A DNA stretch of 64,000 nucleotides from Bailinhaonella thermotolerans (GTDB lineage Bacteria; Actinomycetota; Actinomycetes; Streptosporangiales; Streptosporangiaceae), in NCBI RefSeq assembly GCF_003594875.1, contig NZ_QZEY01000007.1:62001-126000 (forward strand), given 5' to 3'. The notes below the pieces were generated by a model. The model made no database searches and had not been told where the DNA came from. It worked only from the letters and a program-made list of their open reading frames with translations. Below, one piece after another: positions 20,779 to 29,986 of the stretch; position 1 is the stretch's first letter; every line of letters starts with the position of its first letter. Position numbers and translations under genes: made by a program.

Positions 20779-22019
20779 TGGCCGTGAGCACGCGCCCCGC
20801 GCCGCGCCCGGAAGCCCGGCGCCCGAAGCCCTCGGCGTCGCGGCTGCGGCCCCGGGACGTGGCGCGGGTCGGCGCGGTGGGGCTGCGGACCCGCCCGCTG
20901 CGGGCGTTCCTGTCCGCGCTGGGCATCGCGATCGGCATCTCGGCGATGGTCGCGGTGGTCGGGATCTCGTCCTCGTCCGGGGCCGAGCTGGACCGCACGC
21001 TGTCGGCGCTGGGCACGAACCTGCTCACCGTCGGCCCGGGGCAGACCATCCTGGGCGAGGCGGCGAAGCTGCCGACGGACGCCGAGGCGATGATCGAACG
21101 GCTCCCGCCGGTCAAGGCGGTCTCGGCGGTGGGCAAGGTGCCCGACGCGAAGGTGTACCGCTCGGAGGAGATCCCGGAGGCGCAGACCGGCGGGATCAGC
21201 GTGCTCGCCGCCCGCGAGGACCTGCCGGCCACCGTCGGCGCGACCGTGCGCGGCGGGACCTGGCTCAACGGCCTCACCGCCCGCTACCCCGCCGTCGTGC
21301 TGGGGGCGAGCGCCGCCGAGCGGCTGGGCGTGAGCGGGGCGGGCCCGGACGCGCAGGTGGTCGTGGGCGGCCGGAGGTTCACGGTGGTGGGCGTCCTCGC
21401 CCCGGTGCCGCTCGCGCCGGAGCTGGACCGCGCGGCCCTGGTCGGCTGGCCCGCCGCCGAGTCCGAGCTGGCCTTCGACGGCCACCCCACCACCATCTAC
21501 ACCCGCTCGGACGAGGCGCGGCTGGAGTCGGTGCGCGCCGTGCTCGGGGCCACGGCCAACCCCGAGGCGCCCAACGAGGTCGAGGTCTCCCGGCCCTCCG
21601 ACGCGCTCGCCGCCAAGCAGGCCACGAGCCAGGCCTTCAACGGGCTCCTCCTGGGGCTGGGCGCGGTGGCCCTCCTGGTCGGCGGCGTGGGCGTGGCCAA
21701 CACCATGGTCATCTCCGTGCTGGAGCGCCGTCCCGAGATCGGCCTGCGCCGCGCCCTCGGCGCGACCAGGGCGCAGATCCGCACCCAGTTCCTGGCCGAG
21801 TCCCTGCTGCTGTCGGCCCTCGGCGGCGCGGGCGGCCTGGTCCTCGGCATCGGCGTGACGCTGGGCTACGCGGTGTACCGGGGCTGGCCCGCGGTCGTCC
21901 CCGCCTGGGCCACGGCGGGCGGGCTCTGCGCCACCCTGGTCATCGGCGCCGCGGCCGGCCTCTACCCGGCCGTCCGCGCCTCCCGGCTCTCCCCCACCGA
22001 GGCCCTGGCGTCCCGCTGA
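20775..22019 (+). CDS. MacB/FtsX-type ABC permease
   Basis: 414 residues. The first membrane helix (about 38-60) is followed by a large extracellular MacB_PCD domain (about 65-280) and three C-terminal helices (about 290-410) with the FtsX-family sequence [23 protein letters not shown]. MacB-like transporters work by mechanotransmission and do not carry substrate through the membrane domain. The GTG at 20775 overlaps the ATPase stop; an ATG one codon later is equally possible. Confidence 0.95.
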   Translation: MMAVSTRPAPRPEARRPKPSASRLRPRDVARVGAVGLRTRPLRAFLSALGIAIGISAMVAVVGISSSSGAELDRTLSALGTNLLTVGPGQTILGEAAKLPTDAEAMIERLPPVKAVSAVGKVPDAKVYRSEEIPEAQTGGISVLAAREDLPATVGATVRGGTWLNGLTARYPAVVLGASAAERLGVSGAGPDAQVVVGGRRFTVVGVLAPVPLAPELDRAALVGWPAAESELAFDGHPTTIYTRSDEARLESVRAVLGATANPEAPNEVEVSRPSDALAAKQATSQAFNGLLLGLGAVALLVGGVGVANTMVISVLERRPEIGLRRALGATRAQIRTQFLAESLLLSALGGAGGLVLGIGVTLGYAVYRGWPAVVPAWATAGGLCATLVIGAAAGLYPAVRASRLSPTEALASR

Positions 22020-22025
22020 CCCCCG

Positions 22026-22062
22026 CCCCGCCGTACGACCCCGCCCGGGCCGTACGGCGGGG
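22026..22062 (+). terminator. Terminator-like hairpin built from the GTACGGC palindrome
   Basis: CCCCGCCGTACG at 22026-22037 and CGTACGGCGGGG at 22051-22062 form a perfect 12-pair stem around a 13-base loop, 7 bases after the permease stop. The stem arms contain the window-wide CGTACG core, and an exact GCCGTACGGC runs from 22049. It probably ends the exporter transcript. There is no T tract. Confidence 0.7.
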
Positions 22063-22087
22063 CGCCTGGCGTGCGGCGGGGCGCCGT

Positions 22088-22119
22088 GTCACCGGGTCAC
22101 CGGGTCACCGGGTCACCGG
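22088..22119. repeat. 9-bp tandem repeat
   Basis: The unit GTCACCGGG is repeated about three and a half times in direct succession between the exporter operon and the convergent DUF5808 gene. The last copy touches the stop region of that gene. Confidence 0.85.
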
Positions 22120-22385
22120 CGCGGGCGGCGCGGGAGCCGTGCCAGCCGGGCGAAGTTGACCGAGTAGCCGATCCCGAAGGCGTGCGGCTGGATCAGGGGC
22201 CCTTCCGGGTTCCACACCGCCCGGCGCAGTCTGGCGGGCGTCGGCGGCCGGAAGTCGTACGGCAGGCCGGCCACCCGCCCGTGCCACTCCCGCTCCCGGG
22301 AGGGCTTGCGCAGTTCCCTGACCACGGCCGCGGCCACCAGCCCGGCACCCGCCGCCATCGCGGCACGCCTGAATCGTCCAGCCAT
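22113..22385 (-). CDS. DUF5808-like small protein
   Basis: 90 residues. A short N-terminal hydrophobic stretch (MAAGAGLVAAAVV) is followed by an Arg-rich segment and a C-terminal motif RAVWNPEGPLIQPHAFGIGYSVNFARL, which looks like the DUF5808 pattern seen in actinobacterial and Bacillus membrane proteins. Function unknown. It lies 9 bases downstream of the MMPL gene and could be the last gene of that transcript. Confidence 0.7.
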   Translation of the reverse strand: MAGRFRRAAMAAGAGLVAAAVVRELRKPSREREWHGRVAGLPYDFRPPTPARLRRAVWNPEGPLIQPHAFGIGYSVNFARLARLPRRPRR

Positions 22386-22394
22386 GACTCGAAC

Positions 22395-24809
22395 CTACGC
22401 CCGGCGTCCGGAGCGGAGGAGACCGCCCCCGGATCCCGCCGGGGCCGCCGCCGGCCGGCGTGCGAGGGCGGGGGCGAGGGCGCGGGGCAGCGGAAGGCGG
22501 GGGCGCGCGGGGGCGGGAGGTGGGTGGTCCGCGAGGCCGAGGCGCCGGCGGAGGCGGGCCAGGGGCGCCGGGGCCCACCAGTTGGCCGGGCCGGTCAGGC
22601 GCATGAACGCCGGGACCAGGAGGCCGCGCACCACGGTGGCGTCCACGAGGACGGCCAGGGCCAGGGCGAAGCCGTTGACCTGGAGCACCGCCACGCTCGC
22701 GAAGACCAGCGACCCCACGGTCACGGCCACGATGAGGGCCGCTGCGGTGACCAGGCGGCCGGTCCTGGCGATCCCGGCGACGACCGAGGCGGTGTGGTCG
22801 CCGGTGGCGAGGTACGCCTCCCTGATCCGGTCCAGCAGGAAGACCTCGTAGTCGATGGACAGGCCGAAGGCGACGGTGAGGGCCAGCAGGAGGGTGTTGG
22901 CCTCCAGCAGGCCGGCCACGTCGCCGGTGAGGGCGGACAGCCGGCCGTCCTGGTAGACCGCGACGACCGCGCCCAGGCCGGCGGTGAGGCTCAGCAGGCC
23001 CAGGAGCAGCGCCTTCAGCGAGGCCAGCAGGCCGCCGGTGAACAGGAACAGCATCACCAGCGTGGTCCCGGCGACGACGAGCAGCGCCGCCGGGAGGGCG
23101 TCGCCCACGGCGGACAGCGTGTCCACGGCCTGGGCCGCGCGCCCGGTGACCAGGCGGCGGCCCGGGGCGGGCAGGTCGCGGACGCGTTCGACGAGGCGTT
23201 CGGCCCGGCGGGACTGCGGGTCCGCCGCGCCCGAGACCGTGATCATGGTGGCGTCGCGGACCGCGAGGGCGGCGTGCGCGGGGCCGGGCGCCTCCACCCG
23301 CTCCCCGCGGGCGTATCCGCCGGTCGCCGTCCTGACCAGGAGGACGTCGGGCACGGCGGAGATCCACCGGGCGTACTCCCCCGCCCGCTCCGGCGGGACG
23401 CGGCCGGGGAGCACGACCACGAGGTCCCGGTCCACCGGCCGGTCGAAGTCGCGCCGCAGCCGGTCCGCCGTCGCGTGCGCCTCGGCGTCGCGCGGCAGCA
23501 CCCGCTCGTCCAGGACGCCGAACCTCGCGTGGGCGAACGGCGCCGCCAGCAGCACGAGCAGGAGGGCGCAGCCCCCGCCCAGCGCCACCGGCCGCCGCGT
23601 CGCCGCCGTCGCCAGCCGCCGCCAGAACGCGCTCTCCTCGCGGTGGCCGTCCCGCTCCAGCCGGAACGGGGCCCACCCGCCCCGCGCCCGGCGCACCCGC
23701 CACGGGAACGCGCGCCGCGCCAGCCGTACGGCCAGCGGCGGGCGCGGCGCGGGGCGGCGCAGGCGGGCGAAGGGGTCGAGCCGGTCGATCCGGTCCCCGA
23801 TCACGGCGAGCATCGCGGGCACGACCACGACCGCCGAGGCGGCGGCGGACAGCACCAGGATGATCGCGGTCCAGGCCAGCGAGCGCAGCGCCTCGACCGG
23901 GAACACCAGGAGCCCCGACAGCGCCACCGCGACCGTCGCCGCCGAGAACAGCACCGCGCGCCCGGCCGAGCGCATGCTCTCCTCCACCGCGCGCGGCACC
24001 GGCCGGCCCCGGGCGATCTCCTCCCGGAACCGGGTGACCAGGAACAGGCTGTAGTCGATCGCCAGCCCGAACCCGAGCGCGGTGGTCAGGTTGGGCGCGA
24101 CCGCGGGGACCGCCATCGCCGACGACAGCAGCCGCAGCGCGGCCAGGGTCGCGGCGACGGCCAGCACCCCGATCACCGCGGGCACCAGCGCGGCGAACAC
24201 CGACCGGAACGCGATCAGCAGGATCACCACCGTCAGCGGCGCGACCACGAGCTCCGCCACCCGCTGGTCGTCCCGGCTGCGCTCGATGATCTGCACGGTG
24301 GCCCAGGTCGGGCCGGCCGCGCTCACCCGCAGCGGCGGGGCCCGGCGGGCCACCGCGGGCACCAGGCGCTCCGCCGTGCGCGCGGCCGCCGCGGGGTCCC
24401 CGCCCAGGTCCACGGTGATCAGCGCGCCCCGCCCGTCCTTCGAGCGCAGGTCGGGCCGCCCCGTCGTCCAGTAGGACCGTACGGCGTCCACGCCGCGCCA
24501 GGCCGCGACGCGCCGCGTCAGCTCCCGGCCCGCCCGCGCCGTCCCGGGGGCGTCCACGGGCCCGGGCGCCCTGGCGTACAGCAGCAGGTCGGGCGGGCGG
24601 GCGCCGAACCGCTCGGCCAGCAGGCCGTCCGCCTCGCCGGACTCGGTGCCGGACGCGGTGACCTCGCCGTTGGACAGCCGCTCGTCGAGATCCGCGCTGA
24701 GCGCGCCCAGCGCGAGCCCGGCGAGGGCGGACACCGCCAGGAGCGGGACCGCGTGCGCGACCGACCAGCGGGCGAAGGCGGCGAGCGTCCCGGGCGCGCG
24801 CCGCCTCAC
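22395..24809 (-). CDS. MMPL/RND family exporter
   Basis: 804 residues with about 11 to 12 membrane helices in two similar halves, each with a large extracellular loop. The RND proton-relay type motif is found twice: GLAIDYSLFLVTRFREE in the first half and GLSIDYEVFLLDRIREA in the second. MMPL proteins export lipids or hydrophobic metabolites. Start is the GTG overlapping the acyltransferase stop (GTGA). The neighbours, a WS/DGAT-like acyltransferase and a HAD phosphatase, fit a lipid made and exported by the same operon. Confidence 0.94.
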   Translation of the reverse strand: MRRRAPGTLAAFARWSVAHAVPLLAVSALAGLALGALSADLDERLSNGEVTASGTESGEADGLLAERFGARPPDLLLYARAPGPVDAPGTARAGRELTRRVAAWRGVDAVRSYWTTGRPDLRSKDGRGALITVDLGGDPAAAARTAERLVPAVARRAPPLRVSAAGPTWATVQIIERSRDDQRVAELVVAPLTVVILLIAFRSVFAALVPAVIGVLAVAATLAALRLLSSAMAVPAVAPNLTTALGFGLAIDYSLFLVTRFREEIARGRPVPRAVEESMRSAGRAVLFSAATVAVALSGLLVFPVEALRSLAWTAIILVLSAAASAVVVVPAMLAVIGDRIDRLDPFARLRRPAPRPPLAVRLARRAFPWRVRRARGGWAPFRLERDGHREESAFWRRLATAATRRPVALGGGCALLLVLLAAPFAHARFGVLDERVLPRDAEAHATADRLRRDFDRPVDRDLVVVLPGRVPPERAGEYARWISAVPDVLLVRTATGGYARGERVEAPGPAHAALAVRDATMITVSGAADPQSRRAERLVERVRDLPAPGRRLVTGRAAQAVDTLSAVGDALPAALLVVAGTTLVMLFLFTGGLLASLKALLLGLLSLTAGLGAVVAVYQDGRLSALTGDVAGLLEANTLLLALTVAFGLSIDYEVFLLDRIREAYLATGDHTASVVAGIARTGRLVTAAALIVAVTVGSLVFASVAVLQVNGFALALAVLVDATVVRGLLVPAFMRLTGPANWWAPAPLARLRRRLGLADHPPPAPARPRLPLPRALAPALARRPAAAPAGSGGGLLRSGRRA

Positions 24810-26098
24810 GCCCGGGACGGCGCGAGCGCGGCGAGCGTGTGGGCCTCGTCGGCGAACGCGTCCGCCAGCGGCGAGAGGTACGGCCGGTGGGCCCCGTCGC
24901 CGGTCAGGCACAGGGTGTAGGCGTCGCGGTAGCGCATGAGGACCTGGAGGAAGCCCATGCGCGGGGTCAGGCAGCTGAACCCGCTCACCTCGCGGAGCAC
25001 GGCCCCGCCCATGGTCATCGGCCGCGAGACCGGGACGTGCGAGCACAGCGTGGACCACAGGTGCGGGGCGGCGGCCCGCGCGGCGACCAGGGGCTGCGCG
25101 CGGGGCCCCAGGCGGGCGCCCAGGGCCAGGATGTCGGCCATCCCCGCGCTCGCGTCACGCTCCTTCAGGCGCGTGGTCGCCGCGTGCACCGCCCGCAGCC
25201 GCTCGACCGGGTCGGCCACGTCCACCGGCAGCCGCACGCGCAGGGTCGTGATCAGGTTGCCCACGGTGTTGTGGGCGTCCAGCGGCCGGATGTCGGCGGG
25301 CATGGCGCAGTGGACGCGGTCGTCGCGGTGCGGCGGGCCGAGCGCGCCGCGCACGCGCCGCAGCGCACCGGCCACGCAGGCGAGGTAGGCGTCGTTGGGC
25401 AGCGCCTTCACCCCGGGCAGGGCGCGGGCGGCGGTGTCGAGCACCTCGCGCGGCACCCGGGACCGGGCGACGGCGCGGTCGCCGTCCACGGGCCGGGTGC
25501 AGCGGTACGGCGCGGCGGGGACGGACAGCTCGGCCAGCACCGCCGCGGCCCGCCGCACACGCGTGGCCAGGGGCGCCGCGGCGGCGGGCAGGACGGGCAC
25601 GTCGGAACGCGGCGGGCCGGGGGGCCGGTCGCAGATCTGCCGCACCAGCGTGACGAGCGAGATGCCGTCGAGCAGGGCGTGGTGCGCGAGGAGGATCAGC
25701 GTGAACTCGTGCCCGGCCGGGGCGGGCACGAGGTGCAGCCGCCACGGCGGCAGCCCGGGCAGCTCGGGCAGGGTCTGGGAGAGCAGGCGGCCGAGCAGGT
25801 CCTCCAGGGTCGCGCCGTCCGGGATCGGCGTCTCGACGACGCACCGGTCGAGGTCCGGCGCGGGCCCCTTCTCCCAGGCGTACGGCGGGCGGCCGCGGAC
25901 GGGCCGGGCCATGCGCAGCCGCAGCCGGGGGATGCCCGACCAGCACCGGCCGACGTGCTCCCGCAGCTCCTTCAGCTCGGGGGGAACGCCGTCGAAGCCC
26001 AGGACGATGCAGATCGTCGCCGGGCTGCCGAAGCGGTCCTGGAACGCGGTCAGGATCGCCTCGGGCGTCGTCATCGGGAGGAGGCTACTGGGGGGCAC
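24806..26098 (-). CDS. Wax ester synthase / diacylglycerol acyltransferase-like protein
   Basis: 430 residues. The acyl-CoA-dependent acyltransferase motif HHxxxDG is present as AHHALLDGIS (His139, His140, Asp144). The C-terminal WS/DGAT region includes NTVGNLITTLRVRLP and the SNVPVSRPMTMGG-like CSHVPVSRPMTMGG. Such enzymes esterify fatty alcohols, diacylglycerol or glycolipids. The GTG at 26098 has AAGGAG just upstream and is preferred over the ATG at 26074. It is coupled to the MMPL gene by overlap. Confidence 0.88.
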   Translation of the reverse strand: MPPSSLLPMTTPEAILTAFQDRFGSPATICIVLGFDGVPPELKELREHVGRCWSGIPRLRLRMARPVRGRPPYAWEKGPAPDLDRCVVETPIPDGATLEDLLGRLLSQTLPELPGLPPWRLHLVPAPAGHEFTLILLAHHALLDGISLVTLVRQICDRPPGPPRSDVPVLPAAAAPLATRVRRAAAVLAELSVPAAPYRCTRPVDGDRAVARSRVPREVLDTAARALPGVKALPNDAYLACVAGALRRVRGALGPPHRDDRVHCAMPADIRPLDAHNTVGNLITTLRVRLPVDVADPVERLRAVHAATTRLKERDASAGMADILALGARLGPRAQPLVAARAAAPHLWSTLCSHVPVSRPMTMGGAVLREVSGFSCLTPRMGFLQVLMRYRDAYTLCLTGDGAHRPYLSPLADAFADEAHTLAALAPSRA

Positions 26099-26107
26099 GG
26101 GGCTCCT

Positions 26108-26917
26108 TCACTGGCCGGTGGCTGGATCGGGGACGTCCGGGAGGCCGGGGACGCCGGGGCTGTCAGGGATGTCGGGGCTGCCGGGGCCGCCGGGGCCGCC
26201 GGGCAGCAGGGGGATGACCTCGTCGAGGTGGTCCACGGTGCGCCAGGCGTAGGTGGCCAGCGGCTCGTTGCCGGGGCGGCGCACCAGGACCCCGTTGTCG
26301 GTGCCGGCGAACAGGCCGAGGTCGTGCTCGGAGTCGCCGACGACGAGCACCTCGCCGGGGGTCAGGCCGCGGCGGCGGCAGAAGGCACTCAGGTGACGGC
26401 ACTTGGCCTGGCCGGGGTCCGGCTCGAACACGATGTCGGCCAGGCGGCCGTCCGCGTCGAAGCGGGCCGAGCAGCCGCTGTACCAGTCGCCGATGCCCAG
26501 CCGCCGGGCGATCGCGCGGGCGTAGACGTCCATGGAGGCGGTGATGAGGCAGATCGGCCAGCCCAGGGCGCGGGCGTGCCCGACCAGCCGGGACGCCTCC
26601 GGCCGGAAGGGGACGTACCGGAAGATCCCCTCCATGAGCTCGCGGGTCGCGCGCTCGCGGTCGGGCCACGACCGCATGAGGTCGGCGCGGACGCGGTGGT
26701 AGTCCATCTCCGGCGGTTCGGAGCCGCGCAGGTTGCGGAAGAAGACGGCGATCGCCTCGTCCCGCATGCCGAGGGCGCGCAGGATCAGCGGGTAGTAGTC
26801 GCCCTCCGTCAGCGTGCCGTCGATGTCCAGGGCGAGGCCGCGGAGCCGTCTCGCCCCGCGCGGCGCCCGCTCCGCCGCCGTTTCCCGGTCTCCCCCGATG
26901 ACCTCGTGACGAGTCAC
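26108..26917 (-). CDS. HAD-superfamily phosphatase (SerB-like, subclass IB)
   Basis: 269 residues. HAD motif I is LALDIDGTLTE (Asp31, Asp33), motif II is LITASMD, and motifs III/IV run from KCRHLSAFCRR to VLVVGDSEHDLGLF. The helical cap fits the SerB/HAD-IB group, which acts on small phosphate esters, lysophospholipid-type or prenol phosphates. The tail has a GPGGPGSPDIPDSPGVPG repeat of unknown role. The GTG at 26917 has AAGGAG seven bases upstream. First gene of the acyltransferase-MMPL operon and divergent from the lipase. Confidence 0.88.
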   Translation of the reverse strand: MTRHEVIGGDRETAAERAPRGARRLRGLALDIDGTLTEGDYYPLILRALGMRDEAIAVFFRNLRGSEPPEMDYHRVRADLMRSWPDRERATRELMEGIFRYVPFRPEASRLVGHARALGWPICLITASMDVYARAIARRLGIGDWYSGCSARFDADGRLADIVFEPDPGQAKCRHLSAFCRRRGLTPGEVLVVGDSEHDLGLFAGTDNGVLVRRPGNEPLATYAWRTVDHLDEVIPLLPGGPGGPGSPDIPDSPGVPGLPDVPDPATGQ

Positions 26918-27170
26918 GCGCTGCTCCTTCCCCTCGGGCGCGACTGGCGTGATGAGACGGAGCACGGCCGGACCACCGGCCTCCCCCGCGACCATCCCAT
27001 TACCCACGGTCATCAATAGTAAACGGAAAGTAATCTCAACCTCATGCGCAACCCATGAACGCGCGTGTCGGCGAGGTCGAAACCCCCACGCGATCAGGGA
27101 TGATGGCGGTACGTTACCAATCCATTACCGTGCCGTTACCGTCCGCCACGCTTCCTTCCGGAGGTCACCC

Positions 27171-28154
27171 GTGCGTGCCCACCCCGGCGTCGCCGCCGTC
27201 ACCGCCGCCGTCTGCGGGGCCCTGCTCCTCGCCCCCGCCCGCCCGGCCCGCGCCGAGGACCCGCCGCCCTCCGGCAAGCCGCTCGCGAACTTCCCCGCGA
27301 CCGTCGCGCTCTCGATGACCGACCCCGAGCGCTCGCCCGCGGGGGCGAACGACTGGTCCTGCCGGCCGACGCCGCGCCACCCGGAACCCGTCGTGCTCGT
27401 CCACGGGACCTGGGCCAACGCCTACAACTCGTGGAGCTACATGGCCCCGGCCCTGCGCCGCGCGGGCTACTGCGTCTTCGCGCTGAACTACGGCGCGCCC
27501 CGGGGCCGCGTCTTCAAGGCCACCGGCGACATCCGCCGCTCCGCCGCCGAGCTCGGCCGGTTCGTGGACCGCGTGCGGACCGCCACGGGCGCGCGCAAGG
27601 TCGCGCTGGTGGGCCACTCCCAGGGCGGCATGATGCCCCGCTGGTACCTCCGGTACGGCGGCGGCGCGAACCCCGCCGACCCCTCCCGCAACAAGGTCTC
27701 CCAGCTCATCTCGCTCGGCGCGAGCCACCACGGCACGTCGCTGAACGGGATCGGCAACCAGTTCCAGATGCTCGGCCTGGAGCGGCCCACGGGCGCGGCG
27801 CTGGGCACGGCCGCCCGCCAGCAGCTCGCCGGCTCGCCCTTCCTCGTCGAGCTCAACAAGGGCGGCGACACCGTGCCCGGCGTCCACTACACCGCGATCG
27901 CCAGCCGCTACGACGAGGTCGTGAACCCCTTCCGCCTGGCGTTCCTGTCGGCCGGGCCCGGGGCGACGGTGGACAACATCCTCCTGCAGGACGGCTGCCC
28001 GGCGGACCTGGCCGACCACCTCGACCTGATGTACGACCCGCGCGTGCTCCACCACGTCGAGCGCGCCCTGGCCGCCCGCGGTCCCCTGCCCCGCGGGTCC
28101 CGCGACGCCGTCTGCCGGCCCTTCCTCCCCGTCGCCGGCGTGCCGCTCCACTGA
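27171..28154 (+). CDS. Secreted alpha/beta-hydrolase lipase
   Basis: 327 residues. Signal peptide of about 27 residues ending ARPARA, then LVHGTWANAYNSW (oxyanion loop), nucleophile Ser150 in GHSQGG, and an acid/His pair probably in the last third (DHLDLMYDPRVLHHV). Four Cys could form two disulphides. This resembles secreted Streptomyces triacylglycerol lipases of the EstA/LipA (lipase class 2) type. GTG start at 27171 with GGAGG at 27160. Its divergent partner operon handles lipids, which may reflect shared physiology. Confidence 0.92.
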   Translation: MRAHPGVAAVTAAVCGALLLAPARPARAEDPPPSGKPLANFPATVALSMTDPERSPAGANDWSCRPTPRHPEPVVLVHGTWANAYNSWSYMAPALRRAGYCVFALNYGAPRGRVFKATGDIRRSAAELGRFVDRVRTATGARKVALVGHSQGGMMPRWYLRYGGGANPADPSRNKVSQLISLGASHHGTSLNGIGNQFQMLGLERPTGAALGTAARQQLAGSPFLVELNKGGDTVPGVHYTAIASRYDEVVNPFRLAFLSAGPGATVDNILLQDGCPADLADHLDLMYDPRVLHHVERALAARGPLPRGSRDAVCRPFLPVAGVPLH

Positions 28155-28258
28155 CCGCTCTTCCCTCGGCGTACGGCCTGGGCCCGCCCTCCCCTGGGCG
28201 TACGGCGTGAGCGGGTCTTCTCCGGAGCGCACGGACCGGGGCGGCGGGGTCCGGGCAT

Positions 28259-28303
28259 GAGAAAGCGGGAGGACCGCCCCGTGGGGGCGATCCTCCCGCT
28301 CTC
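28259..28303. terminator. Bidirectional terminator hairpin
   Basis: GAGAAAGCGGGAGGA at 28259-28273 pairs with TCCTCCCGCTCTC at 28291-28303, with an inner CGCCCC/GGGGCG stem around GTG. It lies between the convergent lipase and symporter genes and likely ends both transcripts. Confidence 0.85.
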
Positions 28304-28354
28304 CGGTGCGGCGGGACCAGGCCGTGCGCCGTGGCCGGTCCCGCCGGGCCCTCG

Positions 28355-29695
28355 TCAGGCGAGGGCGGGTTCCTTGCGCTTGGTCCCGGACTCCTGGCCG
28401 GCGTCCCCCGCCGGGGTGTCCAGGGTGTCGGCCGGGGCCTCGTCCAGGGCCTTGGGCGGCGCGTTGAAGATCGCGTCGTCCAGCAGGCCGTCGGAGCGGG
28501 CCACCAGGACCGGGACGACCGCCTGGCCGGTGACGTTGACCATGGTCCGCATCATGTCGATGACGCGGTCGATCGCGATCAGGTAGCCGATGGCCTCCAG
28601 CGGCAGGCCCGCCGTGGTCAGGGTCAGCGTGAGCGCCACGATGGCCGGGCCGGGGGTGCCGCCGGTGCCGAGCTGGCCGATGACGGCGGCGAGCGCGATC
28701 AGCAGGTACTGGCCGAGGCCGAGCTCGATGCCCTGGTACTGGGCGATGAAGACCGCCGCGACCGCCGGGTAGATCGCGCCGCAGCCGTCGAACTTGATCG
28801 TCGCGCCGAGCGGCACGGCGAAGCTGGCGTACGACCGGTCCACGCCGTTGCGCTCGACGGTGACGCGCTGGGTGATCGGCAGGGTGCCCAGGCTGGAGGC
28901 GGACACGAACGCGAACTGCATCGCGGGCCAGGAGTTGCGGAAGAACTTGACCGGCGAGACGCGGCCGAAGACGCGCAGCAGCACCGGGTAGCCGACCAGC
29001 AGCATCAGCGCGCCGGCGATGTAGATGGCCACGATGAACTTGGCCAGCGGCGCCAGGGACTCCGGTCCGTACGTCCCGACGACCCAGGCCATCAGGAAGA
29101 ACGAGCCGATCGGGGTGAGCCGCACGACCCACCAGACGATCTTGCCCATGACCGCGTAGAAGTCCTCGAACAGGGCGGTCAGGCGGGCGCCGCGCTCGCC
29201 GACGGCCACCAGGGCCGCGCCGAGGATGGCCGCGAAGACCACGACGCCGAGCACGTTGCCCTCGGCCATGGCCTTGACGATGTTGGAGGGCGCCAGGTTC
29301 TTGAGCACCTGGACCCAGGTGACGGTCTCCGGCTCGGTGGTCTCGACGGCGAGCTTGCCGACGCCGGTGCCGGGCTTGAGGATCAGCGCCGTGGCCAGGC
29401 CGATGGCGACCGCGATCGCCGAGGTGATCACGAACCAGCCGAGGGTCTTGAGCGTGAGCCGGGCGACGTTGCCGACGTTGCGGAGCCGTCCGACGCTCAC
29501 CACGATCGCGGTGAACACCAGCGGGACGACGACGAGCTTGAGCAGGCTGACGTAGACGTCGCCGATGGGCTTGAGCCAGTCGGTCGCCGCCTCGTCGCCG
29601 AAGACCGGGCGGATGACGGCGCCGACACCGGCGCCGAGCACGAGCGCGAGCACTGCCTGCTGCCAGAACGGCAGCTTCCAGACGCGAAGGTTCAC
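28355..29695 (-). CDS. Dicarboxylate/amino acid:cation symporter (DAACS family)
   Basis: 446 residues with eight membrane helices and two re-entrant loops typical of the glutamate/aspartate transporter fold. Seen motifs: HP1-type SASSLGTLPIT, the TM7 position KFDGCGAI where relatives have NMDGT, HP2 GTGGTPGPA and TM8 NVTGQAVVPVLVA. The family takes up glutamate, aspartate, C4 acids or, in TcyP, cystine. The changed TM7 and TM8 residues argue against assigning plain DctA. GTG start at 29695. A 31-residue leader peptide gene lies 291 bases upstream on the same strand and suggests attenuation linked to sulphur supply, making a sulphur compound a possible substrate. Confidence 0.88.
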   Translation of the reverse strand: MNLRVWKLPFWQQAVLALVLGAGVGAVIRPVFGDEAATDWLKPIGDVYVSLLKLVVVPLVFTAIVVSVGRLRNVGNVARLTLKTLGWFVITSAIAVAIGLATALILKPGTGVGKLAVETTEPETVTWVQVLKNLAPSNIVKAMAEGNVLGVVVFAAILGAALVAVGERGARLTALFEDFYAVMGKIVWWVVRLTPIGSFFLMAWVVGTYGPESLAPLAKFIVAIYIAGALMLLVGYPVLLRVFGRVSPVKFFRNSWPAMQFAFVSASSLGTLPITQRVTVERNGVDRSYASFAVPLGATIKFDGCGAIYPAVAAVFIAQYQGIELGLGQYLLIALAAVIGQLGTGGTPGPAIVALTLTLTTAGLPLEAIGYLIAIDRVIDMMRTMVNVTGQAVVPVLVARSDGLLDDAIFNAPPKALDEAPADTLDTPAGDAGQESGTKRKEPALA

Positions 29696-29833
29696 TGAGG
29701 GAACTCCGAGGAGAAAAGGGGGAAATGGCGTCGAGGGAGGATGAATCCCGGACCATCGCCAGATGTACGGCGGCGCGACGCGGACGCGATCACGGTCAGG
29801 TGAACGGGTCGCACGGACCTCGATCAGCGTGAG

Positions 29834-29889
29834 CCGGTCACGTGAACCCGGTCACGTGGACTCGGTCACGCGGACGCGGTCACGGGGAC
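29834..29889. repeat. 14-bp tandem repeat, four copies
   Basis: Units at 29834, 29848, 29862 and 29876 follow the pattern NCGGTCACGNGRAC, e.g. CCGGTCACGTGGAC; two contain the palindrome CACGTG. Decayed relatives extend upstream to about 29786 and one follows at 29890. The array lies in the transcribed leader between the leader peptide and the symporter gene, so it may fold into alternative hairpins. Confidence 0.9.
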
Positions 29890-29986
29890 CTGGTCCGCCG
29901 CGGGCACACCGTACAGAAGGAGAACCGCCGCGAACGGGACGGGGCGGTGCGAGAGAGGGCCCGGGCCGGAAACCCGCGCCGGAGAA

